Positions 22,301 through 34,406 of a DNA stretch of 64,000 nucleotides are shown here, one piece after another. Position numbers and translations under genes: made by a program. The notes below the pieces were generated by a model. That model saw only the letters and a program-made list of their open reading frames with translations. It did no database searches and was not told the origin of the DNA. Within the stretch, counting starts at the first letter, position 1, and the number at the start of each line of letters is the position of its first letter. The DNA is from Saccharum officinarum (Eukaryota; Streptophyta; Magnoliopsida; Poales; Poaceae), in contig CM036223.1 of NCBI GenBank assembly GCA_020631735.1, positions 10,206,191 to 10,270,190 of the forward strand, in the 5' to 3' direction.

Positions 22301-22560
22301 CAGCGCATGTTCAAAGCCCACAAAAAATTGGTCAACATGATACGGGCGAGCAGCCTAGTCATGCACGAAATGTGTGTTGGACACAAAATCGCCCGACAAC
22401 ACCAATCGGTTAGTGTTTGGATTTCTCCGCTACCTCATCACAAATGAATTGACGCAGATGATAAGATTTCCTTTCAGATGCAGGAAATATCGGGGGAGCT
22501 GTTCCACCTCAATCCAATGCACCAAATTCTGATCAAGGACTTGCTGCCTTGGTCCACAAG
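19393..22560 (+). CDS. CBP60-like calmodulin-binding protein gene, 5' part (exons 1 to about 8)
   Basis: Phase-consistent exons: 19393-19409 (starts MDPVL), 19670-19841, 20026-20156 and 21040-21546, with likely further exons at 21948-22042, 22298-22408 and 22478-22560. Exon 2 encodes a helical Met/Gln/Lys-rich stretch with a 14-residue repeat (EHMKEQTGYMKQQT twice). Exon 4 shows the plant calmodulin-binding-protein-like domain: PRTEGKKYRLHIVGEV, LRVELVVLEANYY, WPREEFENHFFKMV, a GGRKVHSVASL block, KKKVRLGVMAV and SNEFRVIHGRHAV. These parallel VVVLEGDF, W..EEFE.H and FAVKDHRGE in CBP60 proteins. CBP60 members (CBP60g, SARD1) are nuclear regulators of immune genes. This one is divergent, with no clear HYPPxLxDEVWRL segment. 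A LINE fragment and Stowaway MITEs lie in intron 3. The acceptor for the 3' block at 26669 is out of phase with 22560, so an exon may be missing. The start codon is a proposal. Confidence 0.6.
20284..20492 (+). mobile_element. LINE 3' fragment with RNase H-like C-terminus, in an intron
   Basis: A frame ending near 20463 reads ICIEHCNREANCVAHELASV and DEPPSFILGALVND, the C-terminal signature of the RNase H-like (RVT_3) domain of plant LINE polyproteins (xREANxxAHxLA). It is followed by a short 3' sequence and an oligo-A run (20482-20489). TTACAT at 20278-20283 and 20493-20498 is a candidate target duplication. Strongly 5'-truncated. Confidence 0.7.
20568..20845. mobile_element. Stowaway-type MITE with a second one nested in it
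   Basis: Outer termini CTCTCTCTGTTCTAAATTATAAG and, in reverse, CCCCCTCCATTACAAATTATAAG. A similar element (CTCCTTCCATTTCAAATTATAAG ... ATAATCTGAAACAGA) lies inside, about 20626-20765. Confidence 0.7.
22106..22258. mobile_element. Stowaway-type MITE in a CBP60-like intron
   Basis: Left end CTCTCTCCATTTAAAATTAT after TA. The inner TTTTGGCTTTTTCTAAACAC pairs with TATTTAGAAAAGCCAAAA. The right end is degraded. Confidence 0.65.
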
Positions 22561-22619
22561 GTAAATATATCCTCCTTTTTCAGTAGTTTTTTTAGAAAGA
22601 ATACTCCTTTGTCAACAGT

Positions 22620-23000
22620 ATAAGAGCATCTCGAAGAGTTTCCAAAACTTACTCCCAATCTAGATTTTTGGGCAAGATTGAAAAAAAAATGCTCTCCAAC
22701 AACTCCTTATCTCAACTCCCAATCTTTCCGCACTTGGGGAAAAAACAATCCAATCGCACGGATAAAGCGACTATCGACATGCCAATGGGAGGATGTGAGA
22801 AGAATAAAGAGTAGGACATAGTTCCTAATGCAAATGTACAAGAGAGAAATAAAGTATAAAATTACTTGGGGTGATTTAGAAATAATTCGGGATTCCTAGT
22901 GTCAAATTACCTTCTATATTTTAGTAGTGATGTTTTGAAAACTGTTGGAGGAAACCAACAAATATGCTCCCAACTTTTTTTAGCCACTTGAAAAACTTCT
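22620..23000. mobile_element. Probable MITE remnant in a CBP60-like intron
   Basis: The left part TAAGAGCATCTCGAAGAGTTTCC and a right part containing AACTGTTGGAGGAAACC are typical of a widespread grass MITE whose ends read AAGAGCATCTCCAACAG. Exact ends were not determined. Confidence 0.4.
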
Positions 23001-23539
23001 TGATTTACCAATTAATTTTTTAGACAGCTCTAGCTGATCCAAACAACTGTTGGAGGAACTAAAATAAGTTGTTACGGGCTAAAAACAGCTCTAGCTGATC
23101 TAAACAACTTAGTTTATAGTTTACATGCTTATAGCTCACTTTAAACTATTCATTCAACCACCTGCCCACTTTATATTAAGCTGTTAGCCGGTTCAATCCC
23201 TATGTCTATGGTAGCTTACAAAAAGCTTATTACCTGATCTTAACGGGTAACTAAATGAGTGTGCATACGTTGCAACAGAACTATAACGTTGCAAATAAGG
23301 ATAGACATCACTTACGGCCTCTCTTTCCATTTGTATCCGAAGGGGTGGCATCATTAATCAATTCTATCTATAAATAAGGAAGGCGTCATTTACTTTTTCT
23401 GGCCCAGCAGGCTCAAGGAGGAGGCAAAAGAAACTACGGGACGGGATTTTTTTAAGTAGCAGAGATCAAGATATATAAAGCATCAACGTTGTTCTAAATC
23501 AACTTCATTAATGCGGCCTAATAATCTATATACCTTAAT

Positions 23540-25968
23540 GGGAACCGCACCCAATGCTAGCGCCGGCGCCCTCCACCTCCCCGCCTCCCTCCCCTTCCCC
23601 TACCTGGATCTTCCCCCTCCCCTTCTCCTCACCCGCTTGCGGGCCAGGAACAAGAGGATCTGATTTCCCACCAAACCCTAGCGTCTCCGGCGCCTTCACC
23701 GCCGCCACCGCCGCCACTAGCCGCCACCCTGGCACCGGAGCCCTTACCTGGATCCGCTTCCCTCTCCACTCCTCCTCACTAGAGCGCGGGAGCGCATGTC
23801 CGTGCGGTTCGACCGTTGGACGCGGGATCCAGTGTTGGAGCCAACTTGCAGGCTCCCTCCCCGTCCCCGCCGCCGCCGTCGCGGCCACCGTCAGCGCCGT
23901 GGACGCCTTGGGGCTGATCGTGGATGTGCCCTCTGTGGCCAACGTCACACCGTGGCTGTCGGCGCAGACGGATGCCGCCGTTGTTGTGGACGCCAAGCAC
24001 ACGGAAACCGGAGCTAGCCACATGGACGGGCCTTCAGGGGCTACTGCGGTGCCGCTGGCCTCACCCAGCTCCTCTCTTTCTCCAGCTACGGTGCCGTTCT
24101 TCCCAAGGTGCTCCCCGGTGGGGCGCAAGAAGCGCCGTCGGTGGGCGGAGGATGACAGCGAGGAGTCCGATGACGACCGTCCGACAACTTACCTGGATGC
24201 CGCTCGTCGTCCGGCGAACACGGTCGTTTCGCCCCCCGTTGACGACCACCTTGTAGGCACCTACTTGGATGTTGTTCGATGCCCGACGAAACCGCAGCCT
24301 CCCTCAACTAAGGTTCTGGTTGCTGTGGAGCGGGAGGAGGCCAACGCTGGCTGGGGTGAAGGCAAGGTGGAGCGGGCCGACAGGGACCTGTGAGACAGAG
24401 GAAGCATAGCCGGCCGTGCCCCCAGCTGGTGCGTGGCCTGCCTCATCGGCCACTGGAGGGCAGCGTCCCTGTCCGCCACCGCCTCGGCCACCGCGGACAG
24501 GTCTCCGCCCCCAACGCTGATGGATGGCGGGAGATCCTCCCCCGGCAGGAGCCGTGACCTGCTGTCGCCTCGACGGAGCCTCGCCGTGGCCCAATGTAGC
24601 TTTCGCACATCCGGAAGATCCCCACGGAGCTACACGACAGATGTTTCAACTGTCTTTCCTACTCGCATCGAGTAGCGACTTGCCGGTTGCCACGACGTTG
24701 TCTGCGTTGCCACGACTTCAGCCACCTCGCCAGGGACTACAAGCGGCCCAGGCGTTCTGCGAGGTCTGTGGCGAAGGGTGGAGACTTGCCACGACACTCT
24801 GCTCGCGGCAACACCACGTCGGCCTCGCCCCGCGGCGATCCGCCGTGCTCAGACGGGGCCGCGCAGGGTGCTGCGGGGGGCGTCGGGGGAATCCGACGAC
24901 GATGCTGGTGGCACCAGAGTAAGCCGACGAGGGACACCAGTGTGGCCGCGCTTACCGGCCACACCGACAATGGCGCCGTCTCTGCTGCTGCGCACTGCTT
25001 CCCCGAGCCTAACTCGCTGCTGTTGGAGTTGTGCGCGAGTGCAGAGCCTCCTGCGTGGGTCGACCTAATGCTGGAGGAGCTTGTCGCCTCGCTTGTCGTG
25101 AGCTGGCCAGCTGGAGCACCGACGACTGGGGACTCGCTAGCTCTGGCGACCACCTCCCAGGAAACCGAAGCATCGTTGGTGGATACCCGTTCTCCGGCGA
25201 AGACTGCATAGGGGACGATGGACTCGCCTCCGTTGTTGTCTGTGCAAGGGTAGCCACTCATCACGGCACCGCGAGAGCGACAGGCCAACGTCATGATGCC
25301 GAGGCGTGCCCAGAGAGGTCCGATGCCGTCACTCTAGGCACGGACGCACCCCGAGGACGATTGCAACAGCGACGGACGATGTCAACCGCACCCCTTCGCC
25401 TCAGATGACCTCGGTTGATAGACGCCTCAAGCGCTTCACCGAGCGAGTTACAAAGGCGAGGCAACCGCCACTTCTCGAGCTACTCGGAGATGAGGCGACC
25501 CTCGGTGGACGTGCACCGCCCTCGCTCCCCAAGCGAAGCAGATGGATAGCGGCACATGCCACAGCTCATATCCCGACAGCCAAGCGTGGTGAGTACCTTG
25601 TCATGAAGCGGGGACACTCTAGCGGGGTGCCGCCTCCGCTGACGTCGGCGGTGACCTACGATGAGATATTCAATGGCGACCCCGCTCATATGTAGGTGTT
25701 GCTTGAGTTGTTCCCTCCTGTTGGTGACGTAGGCGCGCGCAAGAGGCGCCGCCACCGGGCAGCTAGGTCATAGGCCTCCTTGCCAGCGCCGCAAAATTGG
25801 ATTGATCTTTGTCCAATATAATAATCTAGCTTATAGTACACTAGAGAGGGTCTGAGCTTCTATGTAAACCTTCACTGACCCCCTAAGGCGCCCGAAGGCG
25901 TGTTATATCGAACTTTTTCTCTATCTTAATACAAAAACACGCAAACCTTTTGCGTGATCGAGAAAAAA
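23540..25968 (+). mobile_element. Non-autonomous LINE carrying only ORF1, TSD ATACCTTAAT
   Basis: ATACCTTAAT flanks the element at 23530-23539 and 25969-25978. The 5' part is Pro/Ala-rich coding sequence (open from about 23554 to 24393). Further on, around 24640-24760, come zinc knuckles RCFNCLSYSHRVATC and RCLRCHDFSHLARDYKRP. Near the 3' side are the conserved KRSRWIAAH, IPTAKRGEYLVMKR and TYDEIFNGD motifs of plant LINE ORF1 proteins. This ORF1-like region runs directly into a 3' untranslated end (about 25690-25968) that finishes in an oligo-A. The endonuclease and reverse transcriptase are absent. Frame changes between the blocks show that the ORF is decayed. It sits in an intron of the CBP60-like gene, same strand. 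Confidence 0.8.
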
Positions 25969-26668
25969 ATACCTTAATACTAAAGAGTCCAAATTTTCAC
26001 CTCTTTTTTTGTCCCATTATTTTGGTCTAGCCTCCCCTACCTACCTAACCACTTATATGCAGACAGGAGAACAAAAACGAGTGCAGAGCTACTTCCAATA
26101 CAGTTCGAATATAGCAGCGGCGCAACCCAAATTGACTCAGGAGTAAAATACACGTAGTGAGACAACCTAAACTGACTACAAATCGAATAAAGCAGGTAAT
26201 ACTAAATCAAAGTAATCACAACTCAAATTGACTACAAATTGAATAAAGTAAATAAAATCGAGTCTTGTGGGCACGACCAGGTTGCTGCAGGAACCCAAAG
26301 AAAATTACGGGCCCTTTCAGCCACTGAAAGGTCCTAAATGACTAGAGGGGGTGAATATCCTAATAAAATTTCTACAAAACACTTGGAGCAACTAATTAGT
26401 CAATTAGAAAGCGAAGCTTTTTGCTCTAGCTCTACACAAAGTTTGCAAGCCACTATAGAAACAACATCAAACCCTGCAACATCAAATTAGTAACATTAGA
26501 TCTAGCATAAAATATATCTTTGTAGTGTATTTCTTTGGAATTGGCATTGACATTTTCATCCAGAAATTTTGTGAAACTTTAAAAAGTATGACATAGCACA
26601 AAAGCAGAATGTACTATGTTATGAATAGGAATGTACTATAAAATATATCTTCTCTGTATTCTACTCAG

Positions 26669-28916
26669 AAATTGGATGATAATCATGGTATTCCTTTCGA
26701 AGAAGCATATGATCACCGGATGATGCCTGCTGACAAACCTGATGATAATCAGGGTCATGTTGATCCTTCATCACAAAATCTAATGATGGGTAAGTCCTAT
26801 GTGGAGGGCAATGCTATTTCTCTGTCTAGTAAGATGCCGCCTCCTTACGTGCAATTATTTGATCTCTGTCTCACGTTTTCAGGAATAAATCCTGTACACG
26901 AAAATCTACAAGCACTGCAACCGCAATTAAGCCAGTTCGGCGACATGCTACAAGGTAAATACTTTATGATACCAGCATTGCTAAGCATGCAGTGCCCTAA
27001 TCTGACATTGTGGAATTTTCCTACCATACCTCAGAAAACGAGGAACACTACTAAAAAGAATCTTAGGAGACAGACTCCCGGGTCTCAGGAAAATGACTGC
27101 CTCTATTAATTATTTGCATAAGCGGGCATACTAAGGAGACCATCTCTGTTAATAAGGCTACATCTGTTAATTATTTGCATAGCGGAAGGCCCTGTTTATT
27201 TCCTTTGGCAAAACTTTTGCCCAGCACTTTTTATCCCATGTTTTGGGCAAATGGATCTAAATAGGTGGAGCAAAATGGGGGGGGGGGAGGGGGCGCTAAA
27301 GTTTTGTCATTTGCACCTCAACAGGTGCAAAATTAGGCTAAAAACATTGGGGTGTGGAGGACACCTTATTTTACATTTTTAGCCTAAACTTTTGCCATTA
27401 ATCTAAACACCTCAAACAAGACTAAAGTTTAGCAGCAAAAGTTTAGGGGCTAATCTTTTGTCATGGCAAATGAAACTAAACAGGATCTTAGACGGACATC
27501 TATCATTAGCAACACAGCCGCAACAGACCAGCACTCAGCTTAACAAGGCAACCTGGTAATAATGTCTAGAAAGGAGTACACCCGTTCGGAGGCAATTATC
27601 TGATACTTGATCCTCAGACAGCACCAATAATATACTCAATCCGTCGCTGAATAAAATAACTTCTAGAGTTATCCTAAGTCAAACATTTCAAATTTAACTA
27701 AATTTTGTTTAAAGATGACAAATATTTAAGATATAAAATGAGTATAGTTAGATAAGTGTCGCCGTGAGTATACTATAAAATGAGTATACTATATTTTTTA
27801 TGTCATATACTCCCTCAGTCCCTATATAAGTGTCGTCGTGAGAAGCGTGTCGGTCAAACTTTTTTAAGTTTGACTAGATTTATAGGAAATATTAACAATA
27901 TTTGTATCTCTAAATAAATTTATTATAAAAATAGATTCAACAATCTATCCAATTATACTAATTATGTATCCTAAACATTAATAATTTTTATATATTTTAG
28001 TCAAAGTTGAGTATGTTTGACTTCTCAAGAAGTGAGAATGACAAATAAAAATGGACGAAGGGAGTATGTTAGTAATATTTTATATAAAATTGGTTAAATT
28101 AAAAAAATTTGATTCATGACAACTCTAAAAGTTGATTTATTCAGAGGCAGAAGAAGTAATAATCTGTAGTGAACTAGTGTTTGATCTCCGCTCTCACCAG
28201 ATTATAAATAAAGACTTCCTGATCACTTGCAGGAAATTATGGTACAGGTGGCGGTCAAGGTCAAGCGGGTACTCCACAGTCAAATAACCTCCACACCAAT
28301 TCACAGGGACACATAACGACTGCTGCAGCGACTGATGATTTCACTAGTGCGCAGGTGATTACGCTACATGTTGGAAGAGTTAGTTTTCCGTCCAACATAA
28401 GAGTCCATAATTACCACTAATTTGAGAGACAGCTGGAGGAACATTTCTACTGCCTCTACAAAAATAAGAGTCATTTTTAGAGGCACTTCTGAAAAATTAA
28501 TATGGTTCAGTATATAAAGCAGGCTCCTGCTTTCTCCTTGGAACAAAATTGTAGCCCGAGGAGAAAGCAAGGATAGCATGGACAATTTCAAAAAATTTAA
28601 AGGTTTAGTGGTAGATTACTTGATTAATTAGGTTATTGATTTTCTCTCTTTGCATGGTTGAGGCAACTATAAGTAAAATTAGATTAAATATTTGAAGGTC
28701 CAATATCACGGCGAACCGTTCGTTGATGCTAAGCCAGAAGAAGAATTTGATGGCGTGGATCATGAGTATGACCATGTATTTAAGGTTCTTCTTGATGCTG
28801 AAATGGGTGGCTACGAACAAAGTGGTGATGGTGGCGGTAACAACAGTGGACGTGTCGGAGATGGAAATAATGATGATCTTTTAGACGTAAGTCGGCTTTG
28901 GAACATTGAGGATTAG
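26669..28916 (+). CDS. 3' exons of the CBP60-like gene (four exons, stop at 28914)
   Basis: Four segments with GT..AG borders stay in one phase: 26669-26789, 26883-26954, 28233-28354 and 28698-28916. They encode a hydrophilic tail: KLDDNHGIPFEEAYDHRM, then INPVHENLQALQPQLSQFGDM, a Gly/Gln/Thr-rich stretch (NYGTGGGQGQAGTPQSN), and an acidic end with EEEFDGVDHEYDHVFKVL and a Gly-Asp-Asn run, ending WNIED. No named domain is visible. I assign it to the same gene as 19393-22560 because of strand, spacing and exon style, and because disordered C-terminal tails are usual in CBP60 proteins; the linking exon was not found. It could be an independent gene fragment. Its largest intron contains three MITEs. 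Confidence 0.55.
27188..27487. mobile_element. MITE of the GGCCCTGTTTA type
   Basis: Left GGCCCTGTTTATTTCCTTTGGCA; the right end in reverse gives AGATCCTGTTTAGTTTCATTTGCCA. It has an internal AAACTTTTGCC/GGCAAAAGTTT pairing and a G-run at 27278. The target duplication is not clear. Confidence 0.65.
27635..28156. mobile_element. Two nested Stowaway-type MITEs
   Basis: The outer element has CTCAATCCGTCGCTGAATAAAAT at the left and, in reverse, CTTCTTCTGCCTCTGAATAAAT at the right, with TA flanks. The inner element 27810-28064 has CTCCCTCAGTCC...GGACGAAGGGAG with TA flanks. Removing the inner one joins AT-rich halves of the outer. Confidence 0.75.
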
Positions 28917-29895
28917 TGTGGCAATGCACGGGCACTAATCCTCAAACAATACCAGACATCATGTGAATTTCTTTTTGGTTTCTGTTGTAACACATGTGAT
29001 TCTTTGGTGAGTTCTACGAGTTATGTTTAGTTGCCTTTAAATATACTTGAAAAGAAAATTTGTTGTTATACTTGTGTTCGGGTAAAAACTGAACGAAGTC
29101 AGAAAAACAACAATAATGATGCATTGAGGACACATGGGACATATAGATTAGGGACCATATACTTTATTAATCTTGTGAGTACAAAATTAAAAAAATACAT
29201 GACACATAGTACTGTACTGTGCAGTAATCTGGTGCATCGAACTTCCTGACCCACCGAAATCATCTGGTGCACTATTTCATCTTTTTTACTGTTTTGCTTC
29301 GGACTTGCCCATTGATACGTTCTTCGTACCATTTCTTTCCTATATGCATCATTAGGACCTTAATATGCACACTAACAGTAACAACATCTACATGATAAAC
29401 ACATATATTTCACATACACTAGCATATATGTTACTCCATTAATTCCAAATTATAAGACATTTTGGTTTTTTAGATTCTTAGCTTTTACGATGCACTTAAA
29501 TATACACTGTCTAGATACATAATAAAAGTAATGTATTTAGAAAAGCAAAAACACCTTATAATTTAGAACATCGATAGTACAAATATCACAAGTTACATAT
29601 CAATGCATAAAAATTAGATAAAAGATCCATAGACTCAAGTTCGGAAAGAACAAATCAAGCTATCTCGAGATAAGGTAGAAGTCACCAATTTCTCCTTGTC
29701 CATAATGAAACCATTCTTTGTTTAATATCTTGTATAGCATCAACTCGAAAGTGGCTAACTGCTTAGGTTGTCATGGGAACAAAAATATGTATTAAAATGC
29801 ATAACTGTTTGACTATGAATTATAAACATACACGGAATACTATTGCATTTCAGTGAATTAATTATGCAAACATCTCCGGTGTAGTGGTGGATTAA
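28917..29895. other. Intergenic stretch with one MITE
   Basis: AT-rich with no supported gene. Includes the Stowaway element at 29434-29577. Confidence 0.5.
29434..29577. mobile_element. Stowaway-type MITE
   Basis: CTCCATTAATTCCAAATTATAAGACATTTTGG at the left pairs with AAAAACACCTTATAATTTAGAACATCGATAG at the right. The internal TAGATACATAATAAAAGTAATG is the usual core. Confidence 0.7.
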
Positions 29896-30720
29896 GGCTG
29901 CGTTCGTCTGGCAGATTTGTGGCTAGAGGATGAAACTGGAACAGTAGCAGAATCAGCCAACACCAGCCGGCACAGTGGCACCATCAGCCGGCCTGCAGCA
30001 GCAGCCATTTGAATTCAAAAAACTAGCCATGGTCATCATTTAATGCACGCCCCATTCAAATTCAAAACCCAGAATGCCTCCATCAACAATTAGAACGCCA
30101 GTTCACTACACTTATGACACCACATACATCACTCAAATACTTGTGCCGTTCCAGCATTACAATACACCGAAATCCACCAACGGCTAGCCCTTACATTCCA
30201 AATACGCACCAGTCTAATAAATTAGTTCAATACAACACCATGATTACATACATTCTAATAATTCCCTACACTAGTTTGTACTCCTTACATCATTCCAATT
30301 GAATCAGTGGGCACATTTACAAAACTGGTAGCCCCTTGGAACCACAAACAGCTAGAAGAAACCCATGTCCTGTCTTCTTCTAAACAGCAGCCCATTTGAT
30401 CAATGCATCATTGGTCATCAACAATTTTGTCCTAATTAAATAAGTCCTCTAAATTTATTTGGTTGCATAGGTGGAACAGTACTACAATACTTTTACCTAG
30501 TATTAGGTACTTCAGCTAGGCTGAAGACAAAGGCCAATTGATCAAAATCCACATACCAACTTGAACCCTCTTCTTCCTGCCAGCTGTTGCTCCCCTTGCT
30601 CCCAGTTGCCTACAATACATCATCACCTGCATGTTTACAAAGCCTCATCAGCGTCAACAAGTACCCATCAACAGATTCATTACTGCAACTGTTTCGTAAG
30701 AATAGCATACACATTTTCAC

Positions 30721-31985
30721 TTATGTTGTCTTCCCAAGGAGTCCAAGTCCGTAAGTAATCCACTCCCGGACTTCTTCCATATCATTAGGGTCACTTAATG
30801 CCATAGCTGCCACTTGACTCAAAGGGCCATGATCTGGTGCTTCCCTGAACCTCCCAGGTTGGTGCTCTCCCTCCAAACCATGCACATAGTTGTGCAGTGC
30901 ACACAAAGCCAAAATTATCTCTGTTTGCTTTGTTCCCGGATAGTGAGGTATGCCTTTCAACATTCTCCACTTCGTTTTCGCTGCCCCAAATGTCCTTTCT
31001 ATAATATTGCGCAACTTCGAATGGTGATGGTTGAACACCTCCTATGCGTCATCAGGCCCCCTATTCCTGAATTCCCTCACCCAGTACCTCTTCCTTGGAT
31101 ACGGCGTCAGATATCCCGGGCGAAGTGCGTACCCGGAATCCGCCAAGTAATAACGGCCTACATACACCACCACAGAAGTTCACAACCGGTAAGCTTTCCC
31201 AACGAGACAACGTCTACATCAAACATACAAGCAGGCAAATAAGGTAAACGTAACTTCTGGTGGGTGTGGGAAATTGGCATGATCGGCTGCCTTCTTTTTC
31301 ACTCACATGTCATGCGCACAACCCTCTGTCCCCGCGCCAACATAGGTGAACATCATATTAAAGTCACAAACAGCAACCACATTTTGGGTTGGCACCCCTT
31401 TTATATTTATATGGTCCTCACGTACTCCTTCATCCACCACCACAGGGATGTGCGTGCCATCAAGGGCTCCTATGCAGCCATAAAAAAGGGTGAGTATTCC
31501 AACAACTCGTGCAGGACTTCAGTATAATTATTGTCCCTTGGCCTAATCACGTCATGTGCAAACCGAAGCATGGCATTAAGAACTAGGCCAAAAATCTTGC
31601 TACATGTGCCCAATCCCCTCTGAAATCTCTCATGCATTTGCCTCTGACACTGATTTGTCCCACATGCCCATAGAAACATGGCTAAAGCTTCTACTAAATC
31701 TATGTCCCTAGTGGATGCTAGACCATACCACTTCGATAATAGGGTATGCAACCTTTCAAAGTTCTCAGGCCGCATTCGCAAGCTGTCAAAGCACCTACTA
31801 GGATTTTGCAAAAGGTTATGCACCCATTGGCGACCGTTGATGTCCCGCTGATGGTAGGCATAGTTCACTTGTCGCGGCACGTTCATCATGGACCAATAAG
31901 CATATCCTGCCGCCATAGCTCCTGTTACCACTTCATTGAAACTGTTGTCACTAGAATTGTCGCTGTCTTCGTCACCTCGGTCCAT
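30721..31985 (-). pseudogene. PIF/Harbinger transposase (DDE_Tnp_4), frameshifted and interrupted
   Basis: A likely ATG at 31985 (MDRGDEDSDNSS) begins an N-terminal helical region (ENFERLHTLLSKWYGL, VEALAMFLWACG, MHERFQRGLGTCSKIFG) typical of the family. At about 31484-31490 a T-run is one base short, shifting the frame. The frame that follows reads FYGCIGALDGTHIPVVV (first catalytic Asp) and VCDFNMMFTYVGAGTEGCAHDM, then meets a TGA. Further on come YYLADSGYALRPGYLTPYPR (second Asp) and, after a TAG, HSKLRNIIERTFGAAKTKWR (catalytic Glu), LALCALHNYVH and the C-terminus. The DDE residues are still readable, but one frameshift and two stops prevent a product. Confidence 0.9.
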
Positions 31986-32039
31986 GCTCCGAACAACCTG
32001 TAGCGAAGAATATTCAGGAACCCTCAAATAGGTTACTTC

Positions 32040-33380
32040 ATGCTTAGATGCACAAAGACGACAAACTTAGGATACTATCATGCTAGAATAGAAGTTGTGC
32101 CATTATTTCGAGTTCAAGGACGAGCAAGCAACACAAGTAGAAAGCAGCAACTACACATAGAAGAATAAATGTGGAAGCCAAGTGTGATAGTGATGGGACA
32201 CCCTTAGGTGAATTGATGCTTAGCTACTGTCAATGCTCACCTGAGATAAGAGACAAGCTGCTGAGGTGTTGTCCACCTGCTTATGCTCAAAAACTTAAGC
32301 TGAAAGCTGCTGCTAGAAATTGATGTCACATGCTGTTGGATCTGCTGAAAGATCATAAACTAATGACATCCAGTGCTGCTCCTGTGGTGCAAATTGCAAG
32401 CATATAGGATTTAGTGCTGGCAAGGGAAACATTGTTCAACCACTTCATCAGGGCCACAAAAAAAAACAGGAGCAATTGATGTCAACATTCACATACCAGC
32501 AAAGGTATAACCTGATCAATATCAAGTATGAAACTGATGTCAATAATCAGAGACCAGACCAGCTTGGTCCACCTTGGTCTCAACTGTCAACTAACTTCTT
32601 CCCCTTCCTGACATCAGACATGACTTCTCAGAGTTCAGAAAAACTTTCACAGTCATGCTTTATTCATCTATTATCAGGTCTTTTAAGAACTCGACTGAAA
32701 ACAATAAGATATGTGAGCTGGAAATATTTTGATAATGTTTCATGCACATGTGAGTTTTTCCCCATGTATCAGAATCTAGCAAAAACTTTTATAATTGGGA
32801 CTGGTGTATCGTCATGTATGAAACTTTTTGCCAAGTCAGATGGAGCACATGAATCATGAACAAATAATTTATGCTAGTATCTAAAGTGCAAATATAACTG
32901 AAATGTTCAGCAGGGTTATATATTAGTAAACAGATTACAATTAATTTCCCACTAGTACCATCAGTAAAAACATTGGTGATATTAACCTCTTTGCTACATT
33001 CACGTGTACCGTGGCACTCCCTTGCTCGTACTGATGAAGCGGTGACCTCTTCAATCCCCTGCACAAAAGAGTTGTTAGCGTACTCAACCAAAGCAAGGTA
33101 GTAAATACTCCAAATGAGAACAATATAACCAGCCGAAAATCCATTTCTATAGACAGGCAGGATAGAAAACACATACACAGCACACCAACAAGCTTATTCG
33201 GAGTTCGGGGAAAAATACGAGAAACAGTTCAGGCCACAGGCCACATTACATCACAGCAACTTCAACAAACAAAAAACAATTTGGAAAATTGGAACTAAGT
33301 GGACAAGCATGCATGTAAAGGATACAAGACGACGTTCAACTGTCATCGGAGGTGTGCACCAAACGCAACATCATATTGGC
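32040..33380. other. Harbinger interior between transposase and ORF1
   Basis: About 1.3 kb with only short open frames. No domain is recognised. This is probably the intergenic and intron sequence of the element. Confidence 0.5.
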
Positions 33381-33383
33381 TGA

Positions 33384-34304
33384 CTACTTGTTGTTCCTGT
33401 TCATATGCCATGTCAGCCAAGCAATACGCTCTTCTGAGTCCATCAGATTCTTGAACTCCCTACGGGACACAGAGTTCTTGAACAGCTCCAATGCTTCAAA
33501 GAACATGTCTGAACAACGTGGCACTCCATCCGCTCTTAAGATTTGCATGATGGCTTCATCCACCTCGGCCTGTTCACGGGTTCTTTCCCGATCACAAGAT
33601 GTGCTACGAGCAGCAATGCTTTCAAACAAACAGGCCATGTACTCCCCCACGTCGCATGATTTCTTCTTCTGTGGGCTGTTAACTACATGGTCCCTGGTGC
33701 ATCTCTTATCACCAGAATTGTAGCTTGACGGTCCTCCCAAGTCTTCCGGCCGGAAAACGGAAGGAGAGGTTGATGAACGAACTCCGCCGGCGGACATGAA
33801 AATGCCCGTGTTCCTGTTGTGGTCCCCGTACAGTGCCTCAAGTTGTTCTAGGAAGCGAGGTGGCCTGCCACGTCTTCCAGCATCCGCACCTGTTTCCTGC
33901 ACAGAAAACAATCGATTTGTTAATACGAACGACGATAGCATGCTGTACTAGGGAAACAAAGTGACTGCGCGTGGCAAAAGTGAGCACACATACCACTCCC
34001 TGTGCCTGGCAACGTTCCTGTGTGTCCCAGTAGTTAGGTTCAGCATCAATGTCGCCTATACGTGGGTCCCTGCCGAGCCCAGTGGCTGTATGGCCATCTT
34101 TCCACTTGTTGTATGCTTGTCTCAGGGAACTAAGTTTGTTGTTGCATTGCTTCTTATTATACCGTGGGAAGTAGGTGTAAATGTTGTTCCAACCGGGGTA
34201 GTAAGATCCTAGAGGTTGAAATTGAACTTTTCCTTCTCTTGAAGACAGAGAGTCAGCAAAAGCCGTGTGTCATCATCACTCCACTGTGCACGGTCGCGTG
34301 GCAT
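33384..34304 (-). pseudogene. PIF/Harbinger ORF1, Myb/SANT-like protein, broken
   Basis: From an ATG at 34304 it reads MPRDRAQWSDDDTRLLLTLC and continues to FNFNL, where a TAG intervenes. One base-shift away the domain continues as GSYYPGWNNIYTYFPRYN, KQCNNKLSSLRQAYNKWKD and NYWDTQERCQ. That is the Myb/SANT-like fold (Myb_DNA-bind_3 type) that partners Harbinger transposases. After a small intron (GTATGT donor, TGTGCAG acceptor) the second exon (to 33384) has GRRGRPPRFLEQLEALYGD, a Ser-rich linker and a helical C-terminus ending WHMNRNNK. The frameshift in the DNA-binding domain makes it a pseudogene. The LINE insertion lies about 90 bp upstream of the start, in what would be leader or first intron. 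Confidence 0.85.
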
Positions 34305-34406
34305 CTGTCGGAACGTGCAGTTGCTAATGTCGATTGCGGGTTTACATAGGAAAGGAAGCGCAAATTCCAAAGGCGACAAGGAGAGAACTACAACAAGAGG
34401 GAATAT

